DNA from: Arachnopeziza araneosa
Lineage: Eukaryota; Ascomycota; Leotiomycetes; Helotiales; Arachnopezizaceae
Direction: 5' to 3'
Assembly (NCBI GenBank): GCA_003988855.1
Contig: QYAI01000068.1
Location: 1 to 64,000, forward strand
Length of the DNA stretch: 64,000 bases
Under the pieces are notes generated by a model. That model was given only the letters and a program-made list of their open reading frames with translations, was not told the origin of the DNA and ran no database searches. The position numbers and the translations under genes were made by a program. Below are positions 12,086-23,250 of the stretch, in pieces. Positions within the stretch are counted from its first letter, which is position 1. Each line of letters opens with the position of its first letter.

Positions 12086-13946
12086 ATGTCTTCGTTAATA
12101 TTCTTGACAGCATGCTTCTTTCTAACCCTTTCTGCTGCATTTAATTGTCCCCTTTTTGGTCCTACTTTCCCAAAACTTCAAAATCCATCTCAAAGCACCA
12201 TTCTTCAAGCAGCGATAAAAAACCTCACGGCAATCTTTAATGCAATTGATGCAGATCCTACCACGGGCTCGGGAAATAATTCATATGTTATTCAAATATT
12301 TTCCACGAACGATCAGTCTCCACTTCTATTTGAACGTTACCATACATCACCAAACCTCACAAACCAGACTGTTGCAGGTGTGAAGAGGGTAGATGGGAAC
12401 ACTGTTTTTCGCCTTGGAAGTATTACCAAGGTCTTTACCGTCCTTACATGGTTGAGTGAAGCTGGTGATAGCTACTTCCTTGACCCAATCACAAAACATG
12501 TTCCAGAGCTCGCTGCTCTAGCGGCGAACACATCTGGTAGTGCAATCACACGAGTAGCTTGGGAAGACATTACTATAGGAGAACTAGCAAGTCACATGGC
12601 CGGAATTTCGAGTGATGGTACGTCTCTGCCCTGCGGTATTTAATCGACTAATCGTGCGTTCAGGAACCTTACTCGGAGAGCTCACAATTACTTCGGGGTT
12701 TAACGCATCAACAGAGGGTTTCCCCCCCGAGCCAGCGCCGCCTTGTGGTATCTATCCACTTCCAGAATGCGATCGAACACGTATGAAGCTCCAAGATTAA
12801 GGCGAAAATTAGCTAACAAGTGTAGAATTCTTCCAAGCATTTTCCAAATTCGCCCCAGCCTTTGCACCATCTGAAACGCCGTCATACTCAAATATCGCGT
12901 TTCAGATATTATCTTATGCCCTAGAGGAAATCACGGGGAAACCCTACAATCAGTCCCTGACTAACGTCCTTAGCAAATTAAACCTAACCCATACATTTCT
13001 AGAGAGCCCCAATGCAAGTTTGGGTGTGATTCCTGGAAATATTTATGATACTGAGTGGTATATTTCTCTCGGAGAAGAGCTTCCGTAAGATATCCAAACC
13101 TGGTCATTTGACATTGACTTATTTTACAGAGCTGGTGGGATGTTCTCGTCTGCCAATGATATGTCGTCTCTTGGACGTGCTATTATGAAATCCAGTCTGA
13201 TTTCACCTGCAATGACACGACGATGGCTCAAGCCGGCAACACTGACCTCGGATCCCCGTGAGAGTGTTGGATATCCGTGGGGAATACGAAGGATGACCTT
13301 AGACTCAAGCCAACCATACAACATGCTTACAGCATATATCAAAGCCGGAGAAATCGGGTCCTACACTTCGCTCATAGCTTTATTTCCAGAATATGGTATT
13401 GGATGGTCCGTCCTTATTGCAGGAGACAAGAAACTCAACAATTTTGGCGTCGCTGAGGTATCAGGTGATATACTCCTCCCAGCTATGATGAAAGCTGTCA
13501 GAGCAGAAGCACAGCAAATCTATGGAGGACACTATTCCATGTCTGGATTGAATTCTTCTGTAACTATTGACACAGACCCTGGAAGTTTGGGTCTAGGAAT
13601 TAGTTCCTGGATCAGTAATGGCACGGATATGCGTATGGTCTATGATGGACTCGCGCTTGGGACTCTGAGCAGTAATTTTACACTCAGGTTGTATCCTACT
13701 GAACTGCAGAACGTAGAAGCGGATGGGAGCAAGCAGGTGTTGTTCAAAGCCATACCTGAGGACCTCGGCGCGCAAGGAAAGGATGGCACGACTTTCACGG
13801 CAGCTTGCGGAACGTGGATCGGGCCCTCTGGGTACGTGTATGCTAGTCAGGCTGTGGACTCGTTTGTTTTTGGGATTGATAAGAATGGAAAAGTGGTCAG
13901 TGTGCAGCCCCTAGCGCTGAGGCAAACTTTAGATAAAGTCAGTTGA
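12086..13946 (+). CDS. Secreted beta-lactamase-fold (serine hydrolase, LACTB/class C-like) protein
   Basis: Exons are 12086-12617, 12664-12780, 12826-13084 and 13130-13946, giving 574 residues. The start chosen is the Met that opens a clean signal peptide (SSLIFLTACFFLTLSAAF); an in-frame Met 19 codons upstream would bury it. Residues about 50-420 form the penicillin-binding/beta-lactamase fold. The SxxK motif is SITK (Ser112), the YxN motif is YSN in TPSYSNIAF, and GELASHMAGISSD is typical of the family. The C-terminal 150 residues form a beta-rich extension. Many N-glycosylation sequons support secretion. Fungal members of this family include esterases and peptidases with unknown substrates. 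I make no claim of antibiotic resistance. Confidence 0.8.
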
Positions 13947-14102
13947 TGTGACGAAGGTAGTATACGGTTCCTGGCTATCTACCAAAATTTGTATAATACA
14001 CGTATAAATAGTGAACAATACTATGCCACATGTGGAATAAAGCTTGTGGCTAATCTGTGACTTCAAATTTATTTGCAATTTGTTGTAGCAGGTAATTTCC
14101 AT

Positions 14103-15767
14103 TTAAGAGGCAAGGAACCTGCTCACAACCTCTGCAACCTCTCTAGGCTTCTCAACCATAGGAAGATGTCCAGCGCCATCAATAACCTGATATTCCGCAC
14201 CATTCCCGTATTCCTCGCTCATAGTTTTCATCGTTCCAGGCAAAACACCATCGTTTCCTCCCACTAAGAACATCCCCTTTACTTCCGAGCTTTTCATCTC
14301 TTCCTTCACATCATACTCAAAAAGTGCCTCTACACTCTTCTTAAACCCTTCAAGACTATTATTCTTGATCATTTCATTTACATCCCAGCACGTTTTCTCC
14401 AGCTCACCACCATCGTATGAGGCAGGCACAAACCAACGCTTCGTTGTCATCTCCGCTAGTTTAGCACCTACAATCTTTTCTGATGAGGTGGATGAAACGG
14501 CAGCTTCGGACTCCGCAATTACAATACGCTCACCCCAAGCTTTAGAGTTTCCAGCGGGAGACGTGGCACTCGTATCACAGGATATAAAGGATGCTACTCG
14601 CTCGGGATATTTGAGTGCCGCGTTCAATGTTGTGCAGCCGCCTAGACTAACCCCTATGATGGCAGCTGCTTTTTTTATACGTAAAGCGTCGAGTAAGGAT
14701 ATGATATCTGCGGCAAGGACATCAACTGTAATCTTCTTGTCTCCGCATTTTGAACTTCGTCCTCTTGTGAGATAGCGCAGGATTCTGTATTTTTTGTTCT
14801 CGGGCCGTGAGAAAAATTCTTCAAGAAAGCCGTCCCATATCCCATATGTGACTAGGATAGAGTTTGATAAGACGATAAGAGGCGCATCGGCATCAGACGA
14901 CCCTTCAAGTCGATATGGAATCTCTACACCATCCGCGGTTGTAACCCACGATTCAATTGCACCATTCTCGCCGACTGAAGTAGAAAATGTTTTCGTTTTG
15001 CTTGACTGTGGATCGGTGAGCTCCCAGGTCGCTGTTTGAGGGGAGAGATATCTAGGAGCGGGACCAAATGTATAATAAAGGCCATACCCTCTTAGATTCT
15101 TCCAACTAACGACGTTCTCCTCAACATCCTTAGACCATTTTGTCGAGATTGCAGCTTGAAACTCAGGCCCACCGAGGCCGTTTTGTGGTGAAAATTCGTG
15201 CAGCGCCAGAAATTCAAAAGGTGCTTTGGGATCGATGGCGGACGTCACAAATCTCCTCGTCCTCAGCCAGCCTGGAATCTTGGAAAGCATCTCTAGGTGT
15301 TCCTCTCTGTACCACTTATTCAATTCATCTTGTTTGCCGTCATGTACCCGGAAAAAAGCCGCCCCTATAACGTTACCTATTCCTTCGTTCGCCACTTTTT
15401 CGAGGATTCTGAAGTTTGGGCTTGTCCTCTCTTCCACAAAATCATATAATTTCCTGTCGACCTTAATATTGGCCATGGTCGCGGATTCTCTTGGACTCTT
15501 GACGGGCGGATCTCTTAGTCGCAAATATATATCTCTCGTTAATTCGTCCATATCCGTGATATCATATACTGCCATCCATTCCGGTTTCTCTTGTGTTGGC
15601 TCAGAGCCTGCGAGGTCATTCGCGATGTAGCGGAAGCCATTGCTGCAGAATGGGAGTCGAAGGCGAGTTGGACCATGCTCGTTGTTATACCAGTCATGAA
15701 ACTGGGGAATGGGGAGCTCTGGCTTGGGCTGCATGGTGACATAGAGGATTCCGGGTGTGGGAGACAT
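14103..15767 (-). CDS. EthD-like double domain fused to an alpha/beta hydrolase
   Basis: A 554-residue intronless protein. Residues 1-115 and about 130-225 are two ferredoxin-like (dimeric alpha/beta-barrel, EthD-like) units. Each carries the same core pattern: WYNNEHGPTR at 26-35 and WYREEHLEM at 152-160. Residues 280-554 are an alpha/beta hydrolase like 3-oxoadipate enol-lactonase: SNSILVTYGIWD, nucleophile Ser374 in GVSLGGCTT, and a C-terminal His in GAGHLPMVEKP. EthD-like units often form dimeric barrels, so the tandem copy could pair within one chain. The enzyme probably hydrolyses a lactone or ester of an aromatic-degradation or polyketide-like compound, but the substrate is not visible. 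It converges with the beta-lactamase-fold gene, 156 bp away. Confidence 0.82.
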   Translation of the reverse strand: MSPTPGILYVTMQPKPELPIPQFHDWYNNEHGPTRLRLPFCSNGFRYIANDLAGSEPTQEKPEWMAVYDITDMDELTRDIYLRLRDPPVKSPRESATMANIKVDRKLYDFVEERTSPNFRILEKVANEGIGNVIGAAFFRVHDGKQDELNKWYREEHLEMLSKIPGWLRTRRFVTSAIDPKAPFEFLALHEFSPQNGLGGPEFQAAISTKWSKDVEENVVSWKNLRGYGLYYTFGPAPRYLSPQTATWELTDPQSSKTKTFSTSVGENGAIESWVTTADGVEIPYRLEGSSDADAPLIVLSNSILVTYGIWDGFLEEFFSRPENKKYRILRYLTRGRSSKCGDKKITVDVLAADIISLLDALRIKKAAAIIGVSLGGCTTLNAALKYPERVASFISCDTSATSPAGNSKAWGERIVIAESEAAVSSTSSEKIVGAKLAEMTTKRWFVPASYDGGELEKTCWDVNEMIKNNSLEGFKKSVEALFEYDVKEEMKSSEVKGMFLVGGNDGVLPGTMKTMSEEYGNGAEYQVIDGAGHLPMVEKPREVAEVVSRFLAS

Positions 15768-16124
15768 GATGGTGATGTTGTTGGTTGTTTGTGCGGGCTG
15801 AAGAGATGAGAGTTATCAAGTAATTGCAGTATGAGAGGAAAGGAGAGAAATGAAGATTACGGCAAAATTGCGAAGCATGAAAATGATTGACCCCACCATT
15901 ATTCTGTGAAAAGAGATTCTAGGGGAGGGGGATCGGGAGTGAGAACGGGAGCGGAGAAGGCAGAGTTGCCAGGGAGCTTCGGCCTGAGGCGGCAGAGACT
16001 TCATCCGCCTCTGATTTGAGACTTCATTATTGCCATCATCAGCTTCGTCTCTGAACTCTTGCGGGACAGTTATTCCTCCGGTACATTAGCCCGTGAAGAG
16101 CAATCCTCCTTTCAGTATGCGCAA
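15768..16124. promoter_or_regulatory. Shared divergent promoter region
   Basis: 357 bp between the start codons of the EthD-hydrolase fusion (leftward) and the folylpolyglutamate synthase paralogue (rightward). It must carry both promoters and leaders. No individual element is recognisable. Confidence 0.45.
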
Positions 16125-17783
16125 ATGGGAACGCAGTCTTGCTTCTGTCCATCGCTCCGAAATGCTAACCTGATCTACTTTCGCCTGCGTCCTGCGAGGA
16201 CTTTCTTTCTCAATGTTTCTATATGCAGAAGGGCTTCTACTGCCAGAGGGATAACAGGCAGAAAGTACACAGACGCTATTAGACTACTCGACAGCCTTCA
16301 GTCGAACCGCGCTGTGGTATCATCAATCTCCAAAACTCCGAACGATGCCAATCTCAGGGCAATTCCTGAAATGCTTGACTGGACGCGAAAAGCAGGTTAC
16401 GATGTGGAAGACTTTGTAAAAGCTGGACTAAGGTCTATACATGTTGCCGGCACGAAAGGAAAGGGTAGTGTATGTGCAATGGTGGAAAGCATACTGCTTC
16501 AGTACCAACGACATGACCGAGCGGAAAATCGAGTGTTGGGTAAAGTTGGACTATACACTTCACCACATCTCGTCCACGTCCGAGAGCGAATACGACTTGA
16601 CGGAGCTCCTATCACTGAGTCTATGTTCGCGCAGTACTTTTTCGAGATCTGGGATCGATTCTCAGTTGGTGCAGAAGAGAAATTACATCTCACTACCGCC
16701 GAAACTAAACCTGGGTATTTTCGTTTCTTGACAATACTGGCCTTCCATATATTCCTAAAAGAGGGCGTAGAGACAGCTATTCTGGAATGCGGAATTGGGG
16801 GAGAGTATGACAGCACCAATATTATCCCAGCTTCAGCGATAACCACCACTGCCATTACCAGATTGGGAGTTGATCATGTTGGCATTCTTGGCGATACAAT
16901 AGAGTCAATAGCTTGGCATAAATCAGGTATCATGAAATCTGGCATTCCATGCTTCACAGTTCCGCAAGAACCCTCAGCACAGGCTGTTCTGTCGACTCGA
17001 GCAGAGGAAAAAGGAGTGAGCCTCAGCGTCATCCCTCGACTACCGGCGTTGAATGCGGACAAGTTCAAACTTGGACTCGAGGGCGAATTTCAGAAAGATA
17101 ATGCAAGCCTAGCTATTGCAGTTGCATCATCTCATCTTAACGCACTTTCTCTGCCTGTCTCCACACCCTTACCAGCCCAGTTTATAGTTGGGCTCGAGAC
17201 AGTTGTACATCCAGGGCGCTGTCAAGTCCTCCCCGATGGAAATATTGAATGGTTCTTGGACGGGGCGCATACCGTGGACTCAATCACTCAAACAGGTCTC
17301 TGGTTTTACAAGAAGATCACTGAGGCAAAGTCATCTGATCGGCCACCAACTGTAACGATGCTCATATTCGCGGCACAGGGGAGTGATCGAGACCCGCATT
17401 TACTTCTACGCACTCTTATGAGATCAATCAAGGGCGAGTTTATCTTGAAAGGTAAATACGTCCAGTCAGCTTTTGCTCAAAGGAGTATATTTACCTATGG
17501 TTCATTCTGTGCAATGGATGCTTTCAGAGATCAAGAGCAAGTTGTTCCAGAAGATCAGAAGAAGCAGTTGGAAAATCTGGCGAGGGTTTATCAATCAACA
17601 GACGGGAACTCTTTGCATGTCGTGTCACCTAGTATTCAGGCTTCGGTTCAGATGGCGAGGCAGATTTCAAAGAATGAAGGTAGACTGATGGTCCTCGTCA
17701 CAGGAAGCTTACATCTGGTTGGGGGTGTATTAAAAGTTTTTGAATGGGAGAGGCAACAGAGCAATGAACCATCTCATTACTAA
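16125..17783 (+). CDS. Folylpolyglutamate synthase paralogue A (intronless)
   Basis: An ATP-dependent ligase adding gamma-glutamyl residues to tetrahydrofolates, which keeps folates in cells and mitochondria. It has 552 residues and no introns. The start is the first in-frame ATG; the reading frame is open further upstream but only from a TTG. Residues 1-45 are Arg/Ser/Phe-rich (CRRASTARGITGRKY) and may target mitochondria. The P-loop is AGTKGKGSVCA. The YTSPHLVHVRERIR, YFFEIWDRF and GGEYDSTNI segments, the metal-site IAWHKSGIMK and the C-terminal FLDGAHT follow in family order. The YTSPHL-VRERIR form marks folylpolyglutamate synthase rather than dihydrofolate synthase. A second copy lies at 39857-41572. 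Retention of all ligand motifs argues that this copy is functional. Confidence 0.88.
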   Translation: MGTQSCFCPSLRNANLIYFRLRPARTFFLNVSICRRASTARGITGRKYTDAIRLLDSLQSNRAVVSSISKTPNDANLRAIPEMLDWTRKAGYDVEDFVKAGLRSIHVAGTKGKGSVCAMVESILLQYQRHDRAENRVLGKVGLYTSPHLVHVRERIRLDGAPITESMFAQYFFEIWDRFSVGAEEKLHLTTAETKPGYFRFLTILAFHIFLKEGVETAILECGIGGEYDSTNIIPASAITTTAITRLGVDHVGILGDTIESIAWHKSGIMKSGIPCFTVPQEPSAQAVLSTRAEEKGVSLSVIPRLPALNADKFKLGLEGEFQKDNASLAIAVASSHLNALSLPVSTPLPAQFIVGLETVVHPGRCQVLPDGNIEWFLDGAHTVDSITQTGLWFYKKITEAKSSDRPPTVTMLIFAAQGSDRDPHLLLRTLMRSIKGEFILKGKYVQSAFAQRSIFTYGSFCAMDAFRDQEQVVPEDQKKQLENLARVYQSTDGNSLHVVSPSIQASVQMARQISKNEGRLMVLVTGSLHLVGGVLKVFEWERQQSNEPSHY

Positions 17784-17905
17784 TGTCTATCTCGGATTGC
17801 ATTAACATCTTGATTAGGTACCAACAAGAAAAAAGGCCCTAAGCTCGCTCCTCCCAGGAAATTCTAAACCACAACGCCTAAGTATGCACAACCTTCTCTT
17901 CTGTA

Positions 17906-18927
17906 TTAACAACACCCACCCCCTCTTCTTCTGCTACTACCGCTCAGTGTGAACACCTCCTCCCATTCTCTCATTCCTCCCCAGCCTCCTCTTCCTCTTC
18001 CTCTTTTCCGCCTTCTTGCCCCCCCTTCGTCAATAGTCATCCCACTCTTCACACTCGCACCGTCCAGATCACCGCTCCATCCAACATCGCCATATTGAAT
18101 TCCACTCATGGGATCATCTGGATCGATTTCACCCAGCTCAATCTTCGTCAGAATCATCCTCGCCAATCTATGGAACACATCATCTACGTTCTCTCCACTC
18201 AGGGCGGAGACCTCAACCGACACAGGTATGTTATTTGACGAAGCCCATTTCGATGCTTCCTCCGTCCTGACTTCTCTGCCATCAGGTGCAGTTGTGGCCC
18301 GTAACTGGCTCCCTAATCCCAGATTCGTCGAAGTGGTGGATGTTACGGATCCGAATGGCATATTCGAACCCTTGGAACTGACACTGCTTGGTGTGGCAGG
18401 AGGCAAAGAGCCCGGACCGGTGTCTATCAATGTCCCGTTATCAGCCAAATCTGATTTGTTCCCCACGAGCAGGAGAGTGAGGTTCGGGGAAGCTAGAGCG
18501 CGAGCATCGTTCATAAAAGATGATAGAGCCGTGAAGGTATTGTGCGATGTGATGTCGTATACGAGAATTGCACCAGCGGCGCCGCGGTAATAGGATCGAG
18601 ATACAGAGCGAAATCGCTCAGTCCCTGCTGTGTCCCAAAGCTTCATTCATTAACATGTGTCCCGCAGGAAGGTAAGATCTCCATGTACTTGTAGTTTTAT
18701 TCGTTTCCTCCTCGCACCAGTGCCAACCCTTATAATCTTGCTTGCGAACTCGACACCGATGGTCTGAGAAGACAACACCCTCCACTCGTTCTTCACAAAC
18801 CGATGCAGCAGACACGATCTAAAGCGCTGTCAGCTATTATTCTTCTTTTCACGCAATCTTCAGATGGAGCGTACTTTCCACTTCCAGAAGGACCAAGGAG
18901 GATGATCTTTGCAAGGTAGTCGTACAT
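17906..18927 (-). CDS. Rab-family small GTPase (Rab4-like) with an inserted loop
   Basis: A membrane-traffic GTPase. Exons are 18875-18927, 18689-18818 and 17906-18640, giving 305 residues. It starts MYDYLAKIILLGPSGSGKS with the P-loop at 12-19 split by intron 1. IGVEFASKI is the switch I/Rab effector region, WDTAGTERFRS is switch II, then NKSD. The C-terminus ends GGGCC, a double-cysteine geranylgeranylation signal. It is about 90 residues longer than a normal Rab. A Ser/Thr/Pro-rich loop (roughly residues 160-220) follows NKSD, and a basic Arg/Gly tail precedes the cysteines. The IGVEFASKI and YRGAAGAILVYDITS segments favour the Rab4/Rab2/Rab14 branch (S. pombe Ypt4-like). It converges with FPGS A, with 122 bp between stop codons. 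Confidence 0.88.
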
Positions 18928-19339
18928 GCTTCCCAGTTCCTTTTCCGTTCGATTAGCAGCTGCTCGCATCTTGAGTTTGGAATCAACACACCTGGTCCCG
19001 AGCCGTTCCCGCCGACTCCTCGCTCGCAGCGGACCCATTTCTCGGGCGCACCATCTTGAATGCAGTATGGCGTTACGTGAAAATGGTGTCAATTCTCAAT
19101 CCGACGTGGGGATTGATATTCTTTCGCTGCTCAGCCACAGGTGGATGTGGATGCGATTGCGCGTTGTTGGAGGTCATGAATGTAATGTCTCTTATCAGGT
19201 CGGCGTTTCGATATCTGACCCCGACGCTAGAGGTCTTTGAGGTTAGAGAAGCAAGGATGTCAGACCGAGGCTGTTGTCCGAGGCTTCTGGCTGTTTACTC
19301 CTGTGATTGATTCTCATCACCTCTCACCGCAGACAGTGG
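18928..19339. promoter_or_regulatory. Divergent promoter region of the Rab and SDR genes
   Basis: 412 bp between two start codons facing away from each other. It contains an open extension upstream of the Rab start, which I did not use because the family N-terminus begins at the chosen Met. No discrete element was recognised. Confidence 0.45.
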
Positions 19340-20409
19340 ATGAAAATGAAGATAAACGGAAGAACATTTCTTGTTTCGGGAGGGTGGGTATTTCCTACTC
19401 GCTTGGACTGCGACTAATAATCTCCAGCGCATCAGGTCTCGGCCGAGCATGTGTCAGTGACATCTGCAGCAAAGGCGGATATGCTGTGGTTTTGGACATG
19501 AATGAGGAACTGGGCGAGGAGGTGGTCAAGGAAATTGGAAGCGGGAAGGCCAAATTCTTTCAATGCAATGTTTTGGAGACTGAAAGTATCGAAGCTGCCG
19601 TTCAAGGAAGTCTGGTTTGGGCCAAGGAAACCGGGATGGAAGTGGGTGGAGTAATTGCTGCTGCTGGCGTTTCTACACCAGCAAAGGTCCTTGAACCTTC
19701 TTGAACCTTCTTGTCTATACCAATGCCGTGGACAGCTGACTTTTTATAGATCCTCGACCGCAACCTCAACCCTTTCTCTCTCGACGACTTCGACTTTGTG
19801 ATGAATGTGAACGTCAGAGGAACTATCGACCTCATCCGTCAGGTGCTTCCACATATGGCTCAAAATACGCCAACAGAGCCAGACAAGGAGCGTGGTATTG
19901 TCATCATGGTATCCTCTTCAGCTGCCTTTGATGGCCAGCCGGGCCAAGTCGCTTATTCTGCTTCCAAAGGTGCCATTGCGTCTCTCACGCTCCCAATGAC
20001 ACGGGATCTAGCACGCCACGGTATTAGAGTAGTTACTATTGCTCCAAGCTTATTTGATTCGAGGATGACAGCGATGATGAGTGATAAAGTCAGGGCATCT
20101 TTGCTAAGGGTTATGGAATTTCCATGTGAGTATCACGAGAAATTTCCAGACCGAGACTGATGAGAATATAGTGAGACCAGGAAAGCCACATGAATTCGCC
20201 CAGTTAGTAACGCAGAGTATCGAGAACGTCATGTTGAATGGTGTGGTCTTGAGGCTGGATGGTGGCAGTAAGTACTTAGCAAAAGCCCGAGTTTTTGTCT
20301 CCTAGCTCCGTTGTGACAAACATTTTGTTCATGATGCCATACTTCTATTCTACATATTGCACAAGCAATGCTAATTCTAGGAATAGTGAGGATGCCTAGC
20401 AAGATGTAA
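19340..20409 (+). CDS. Short-chain dehydrogenase, 3-hydroxyacyl-CoA dehydrogenase type 2-like
   Basis: A classical SDR of 265 residues in five exons: 19340-19383, 19428-19686, 19750-20125, 20172-20267 and 20387-20409. It begins MKMKINGRTFLVSGG. The NAD-binding motif SGGASGLGRA is rebuilt across intron 1. VVLDMNEELGEE suggests an acidic residue for NAD(H) binding. The active-site Ser lies in VMVSSSAAF, and Tyr and Lys in YSASKGA. The last exon is only 23 nt and encodes the end of DGGMRMPSKM, which matches the usual end of HSD10-type SDRs. The likely role is fatty-acid or branched-chain beta-oxidation. Intron 2 has an unusual GTCCTT donor and contains a tandem 10-nt repeat. It converges with ADE5,7. 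Confidence 0.85.
19691..19710 (+). repeat. Tandem 10-nt duplication inside an intron
   Basis: TTGAACCTTC occurs twice in direct succession within intron 2 of the SDR gene. It probably reflects a recent slippage and makes this intron (63 nt) slightly longer than most in the window. Confidence 0.8.
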
Positions 20410-20638
20410 AATCAAGAACTTCAAGACTTCGGAAAATATATATTCGCAAAGGAACTCCGCTAGGCGTAACTCTTTGACTATCCAAAACTTATGTCTTGCC
20501 CTATCCTACTCGTACAGAATCACTTACAGCGCCTTTTTTACTTCAGAGTTTTATTGTACACTAACCTTGTCGCTATCTTTGCATCATAAAGCGTGTGGAC
20601 CCAGAGAATTATCCTGTAAGACTCTAGAACGAGCTATT

Positions 20639-23250
20639 TTAATCCCAACTCTCTAAATTTTTCAATATACACCCTTCCCCTGACCTCTTCACTAACTTGC
20701 CAATAGTGTAGACCTTCTCTCCTGAAACCTCCAGTTCTGATACCACTTGTTTCACGATTTCTCGGTCCACTACAGCAACCATTCCGACGCCATTATTGAA
20801 CGTCCTAGCCATCTCAGACGCAGAAACATTCCCTGCTTGTTTGAGCCACTTGAATACAGCTGGTAATGTCCACGTCGCTACGTCGACTTCTGCTGCGAGC
20901 TGGGGTGGCAACATTCTGGGGATATTTTCGGTTAACCCGCCTCCAGTAATGTGGGCGAGGCCTTTGAGGAGCTGTTTGTTGGTGATTTTTAAAAGTGGGC
21001 GAACGTAGATACGCGTAGGGGTAAGGAGGCTAAGACCAGTTGAAGTGCTGTTATCCCATGGCGCGGGGTCAGTATATGCCAAGTTCTCTCTTGCGACGAT
21101 TCTTCGCACGAGGGAGAAGCCGTTAGAATGTACACCGTTCGAAGCCAAGGCGATGAGAACATCTCCTTCCACCATATTATCTTTCTGTGGAAGTCTTAGT
21201 TCTTGCTTCATGGCGCCAATGGCAGCTCCTGCCGCATCATAATCCTCGGACTGATACATTCCTGGCATTTCCGCTGTCTCTCCGCCAACTAAGGCACAAT
21301 TTGACTGGATACATCTGTAAAGGAATTAGTCGGGTTAGAATACTTCATTGAAGAATTGTGAAGCTAAGGAGGTTCCAAGACATGCTTCTTACTAGAAGTA
21401 TTCTTGAGACAACACTCAAGCTTTAAGCACTTAGAATTGAAAAAGTAAATAATACGAGATTGAATCTTACCCAATTGCGACCCCTTCCACAAAAGCTGCT
21501 GCATTCTCTTGGTTCAACTTACTGCACCCGTAATAGTCGAGGAACATCATCGGCTCTGCCCCTTGGACGACCAGGTCGTTACAGTTCATCGCAACAAGAT
21601 CAATGCCGACAGTGTCATGTTTCTCCATCTCTTGAGCAATCATAAGCTTCGTACCTACGCCGTCAATAGCACCAACCATGATTGGTGCATCAGAGTAGCC
21701 AGCTTTGTGCATGTCGACCTCTCCACCAAAACCTCCAATTTCTGCATCTGCACCTGCTCGTCTTGTTGAAGCAACTGCTTTCTTGATTCGCTCGACGAAC
21801 TCGTTTCCTGCATCTATATTAACACCAGCGGAAGCGTATGTGAGTGCTTCTTTGGTTGTAAGTTTTGGTTTGAATGCTCTATGAGCAATGTCTTTTCGGT
21901 AGAACATCTTCTCGAATTCGATGCATTCAATCCCTGGATGTGTTAGACAAACCTGCGAGGATCAGCGAAGGGTTGGAGAACCCACCAGCGTATGCTTTCT
22001 TCACTGCTTGCTCAAGATTTGCCGCCGTGGCTTGAGCTGCAATGACACGACCTCCGGAGGTTTGTAGTTGCCCATCCTTAATCATTGTTCCAGCGTGAAA
22101 AATGTTAGTATCCGGATCAGGCGCCTCTAATTTTATATGTATACCCTTGGCGTATGAGCCGGGGTAGCCACCAGCAGCAACGACAACGGTGGTACTTGAT
22201 CCAGGATCAATCTTCACAGATACACTATCTAGTCTGCCTTCAGCACAAGCTACCATGATTTCTGCGAGGTCCGTGTCTCTGCTCATAAGAGGGAGAAGAG
22301 TTTGAGTCTCCGGATCTCCAAATCTAACATTGTATTCTAGTACTTTGGGTCCGCTTTTGGTGATCATCAATCCAGTGAATAGAGTCCCTCGGAATGGGAA
22401 GCCATCTTTTCTCATGCCCGAAATCGTTGGCTCTAATATTGTGCGCTCGACCTCGTCTATTAACTGTTTTGTTGCAATGTTAGTAGGAGCATAACAACCC
22501 ATTCCACCGGTGTTTGGGCCTTGATCTCCGTCGAATATTCTTTTGTGGTCCTGGGCAGGTGGGAGAGATCGAATGGTGTAGCCGTCGCTAAAGCTTAAAA
22601 TACTAAGTTCATCACCCTCTAAAAACTCCTCAATCACAACTTCATCTCCTGCTGAGCCGAATTCTTTGTCTAGCATAATTTCCTTTAGAGCAGTTTGCGC
22701 CTCTTCCTTTGTTGTAGGTATGATAACACCTTTCCCAGCTGCCAACCCGCTTGCCTTCAATACGACATTATGATTGATGCTCTCCAAATATTTCTTCGCG
22801 TCTTCGTATTTCGAAAAGTTTTCATATGCTGCGGTAGGTATATTATGCTTTTTCATAAAATCTTTTGAGAAGGTCTTGCTTCCTTCCATGCGCGCGGCAA
22901 GCTTTGATGGACCGTAGCATTTGATTCCCACTGCACGAAAATATCCTTCGATGCCATCAACCAATGGGGCTTCTGGGCCAGGAACAGCGAGGTTTATCCT
23001 GTGTCTCTGGGCGAAGCTGACAAGTCCCGGATAGTCGTCTGGCCTCACAGAGGTTTCATTGATGGTCTTGGAGCATGAGGCAGTACCGCCGTTTCCAGGC
23101 ACCGCAATAATTGATTCCACCCGGTGAGACTGGCTCAACTTCCATGCCAGAGCATGCTCCCTTCCGCCCTATAGCAATTAGTCTTTAGCTGTAAGAATTA
23201 TGCGAACCAGGATTTACGTTGCCCACTAATAAAATACGCAGTGGCTCCAT
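20639..23250 (-). CDS. ADE5,7: Bifunctional GAR synthetase / AIR synthetase (purine synthesis)
   Basis: Catalyses steps 2 and 5 of de novo purine synthesis. Exons are 23218-23250, 21986-23168, 21471-21933 and 20639-21314, giving 784 residues, close to the yeast enzyme. Exon 1 encodes only [11 protein letters not shown]; the next exon continues [14 protein letters not shown]. The N-terminal half is GARS (ATP-grasp: [36 protein letters not shown]). The C-terminal half is AIRS ([44 protein letters not shown]). The exon 2/3 junction gives [18 protein letters not shown], which links the two domains. A TCACGTGA palindrome lies 124 bp upstream. Fungi lack the GART third domain, and none is seen. Confidence 0.96.

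Noticed and set aside
12086..13946. Recent bacterial transfer of the beta-lactamase-fold gene
   Set aside because: It has three normal fungal introns and a eukaryotic-type signal peptide and sequons, and this family is widespread in fungi.
16059..16124. Upstream extension of FPGS A
   Set aside because: The frame is open but begins at TTG. The first ATG is at 16125, which already leaves a leader long enough for targeting.
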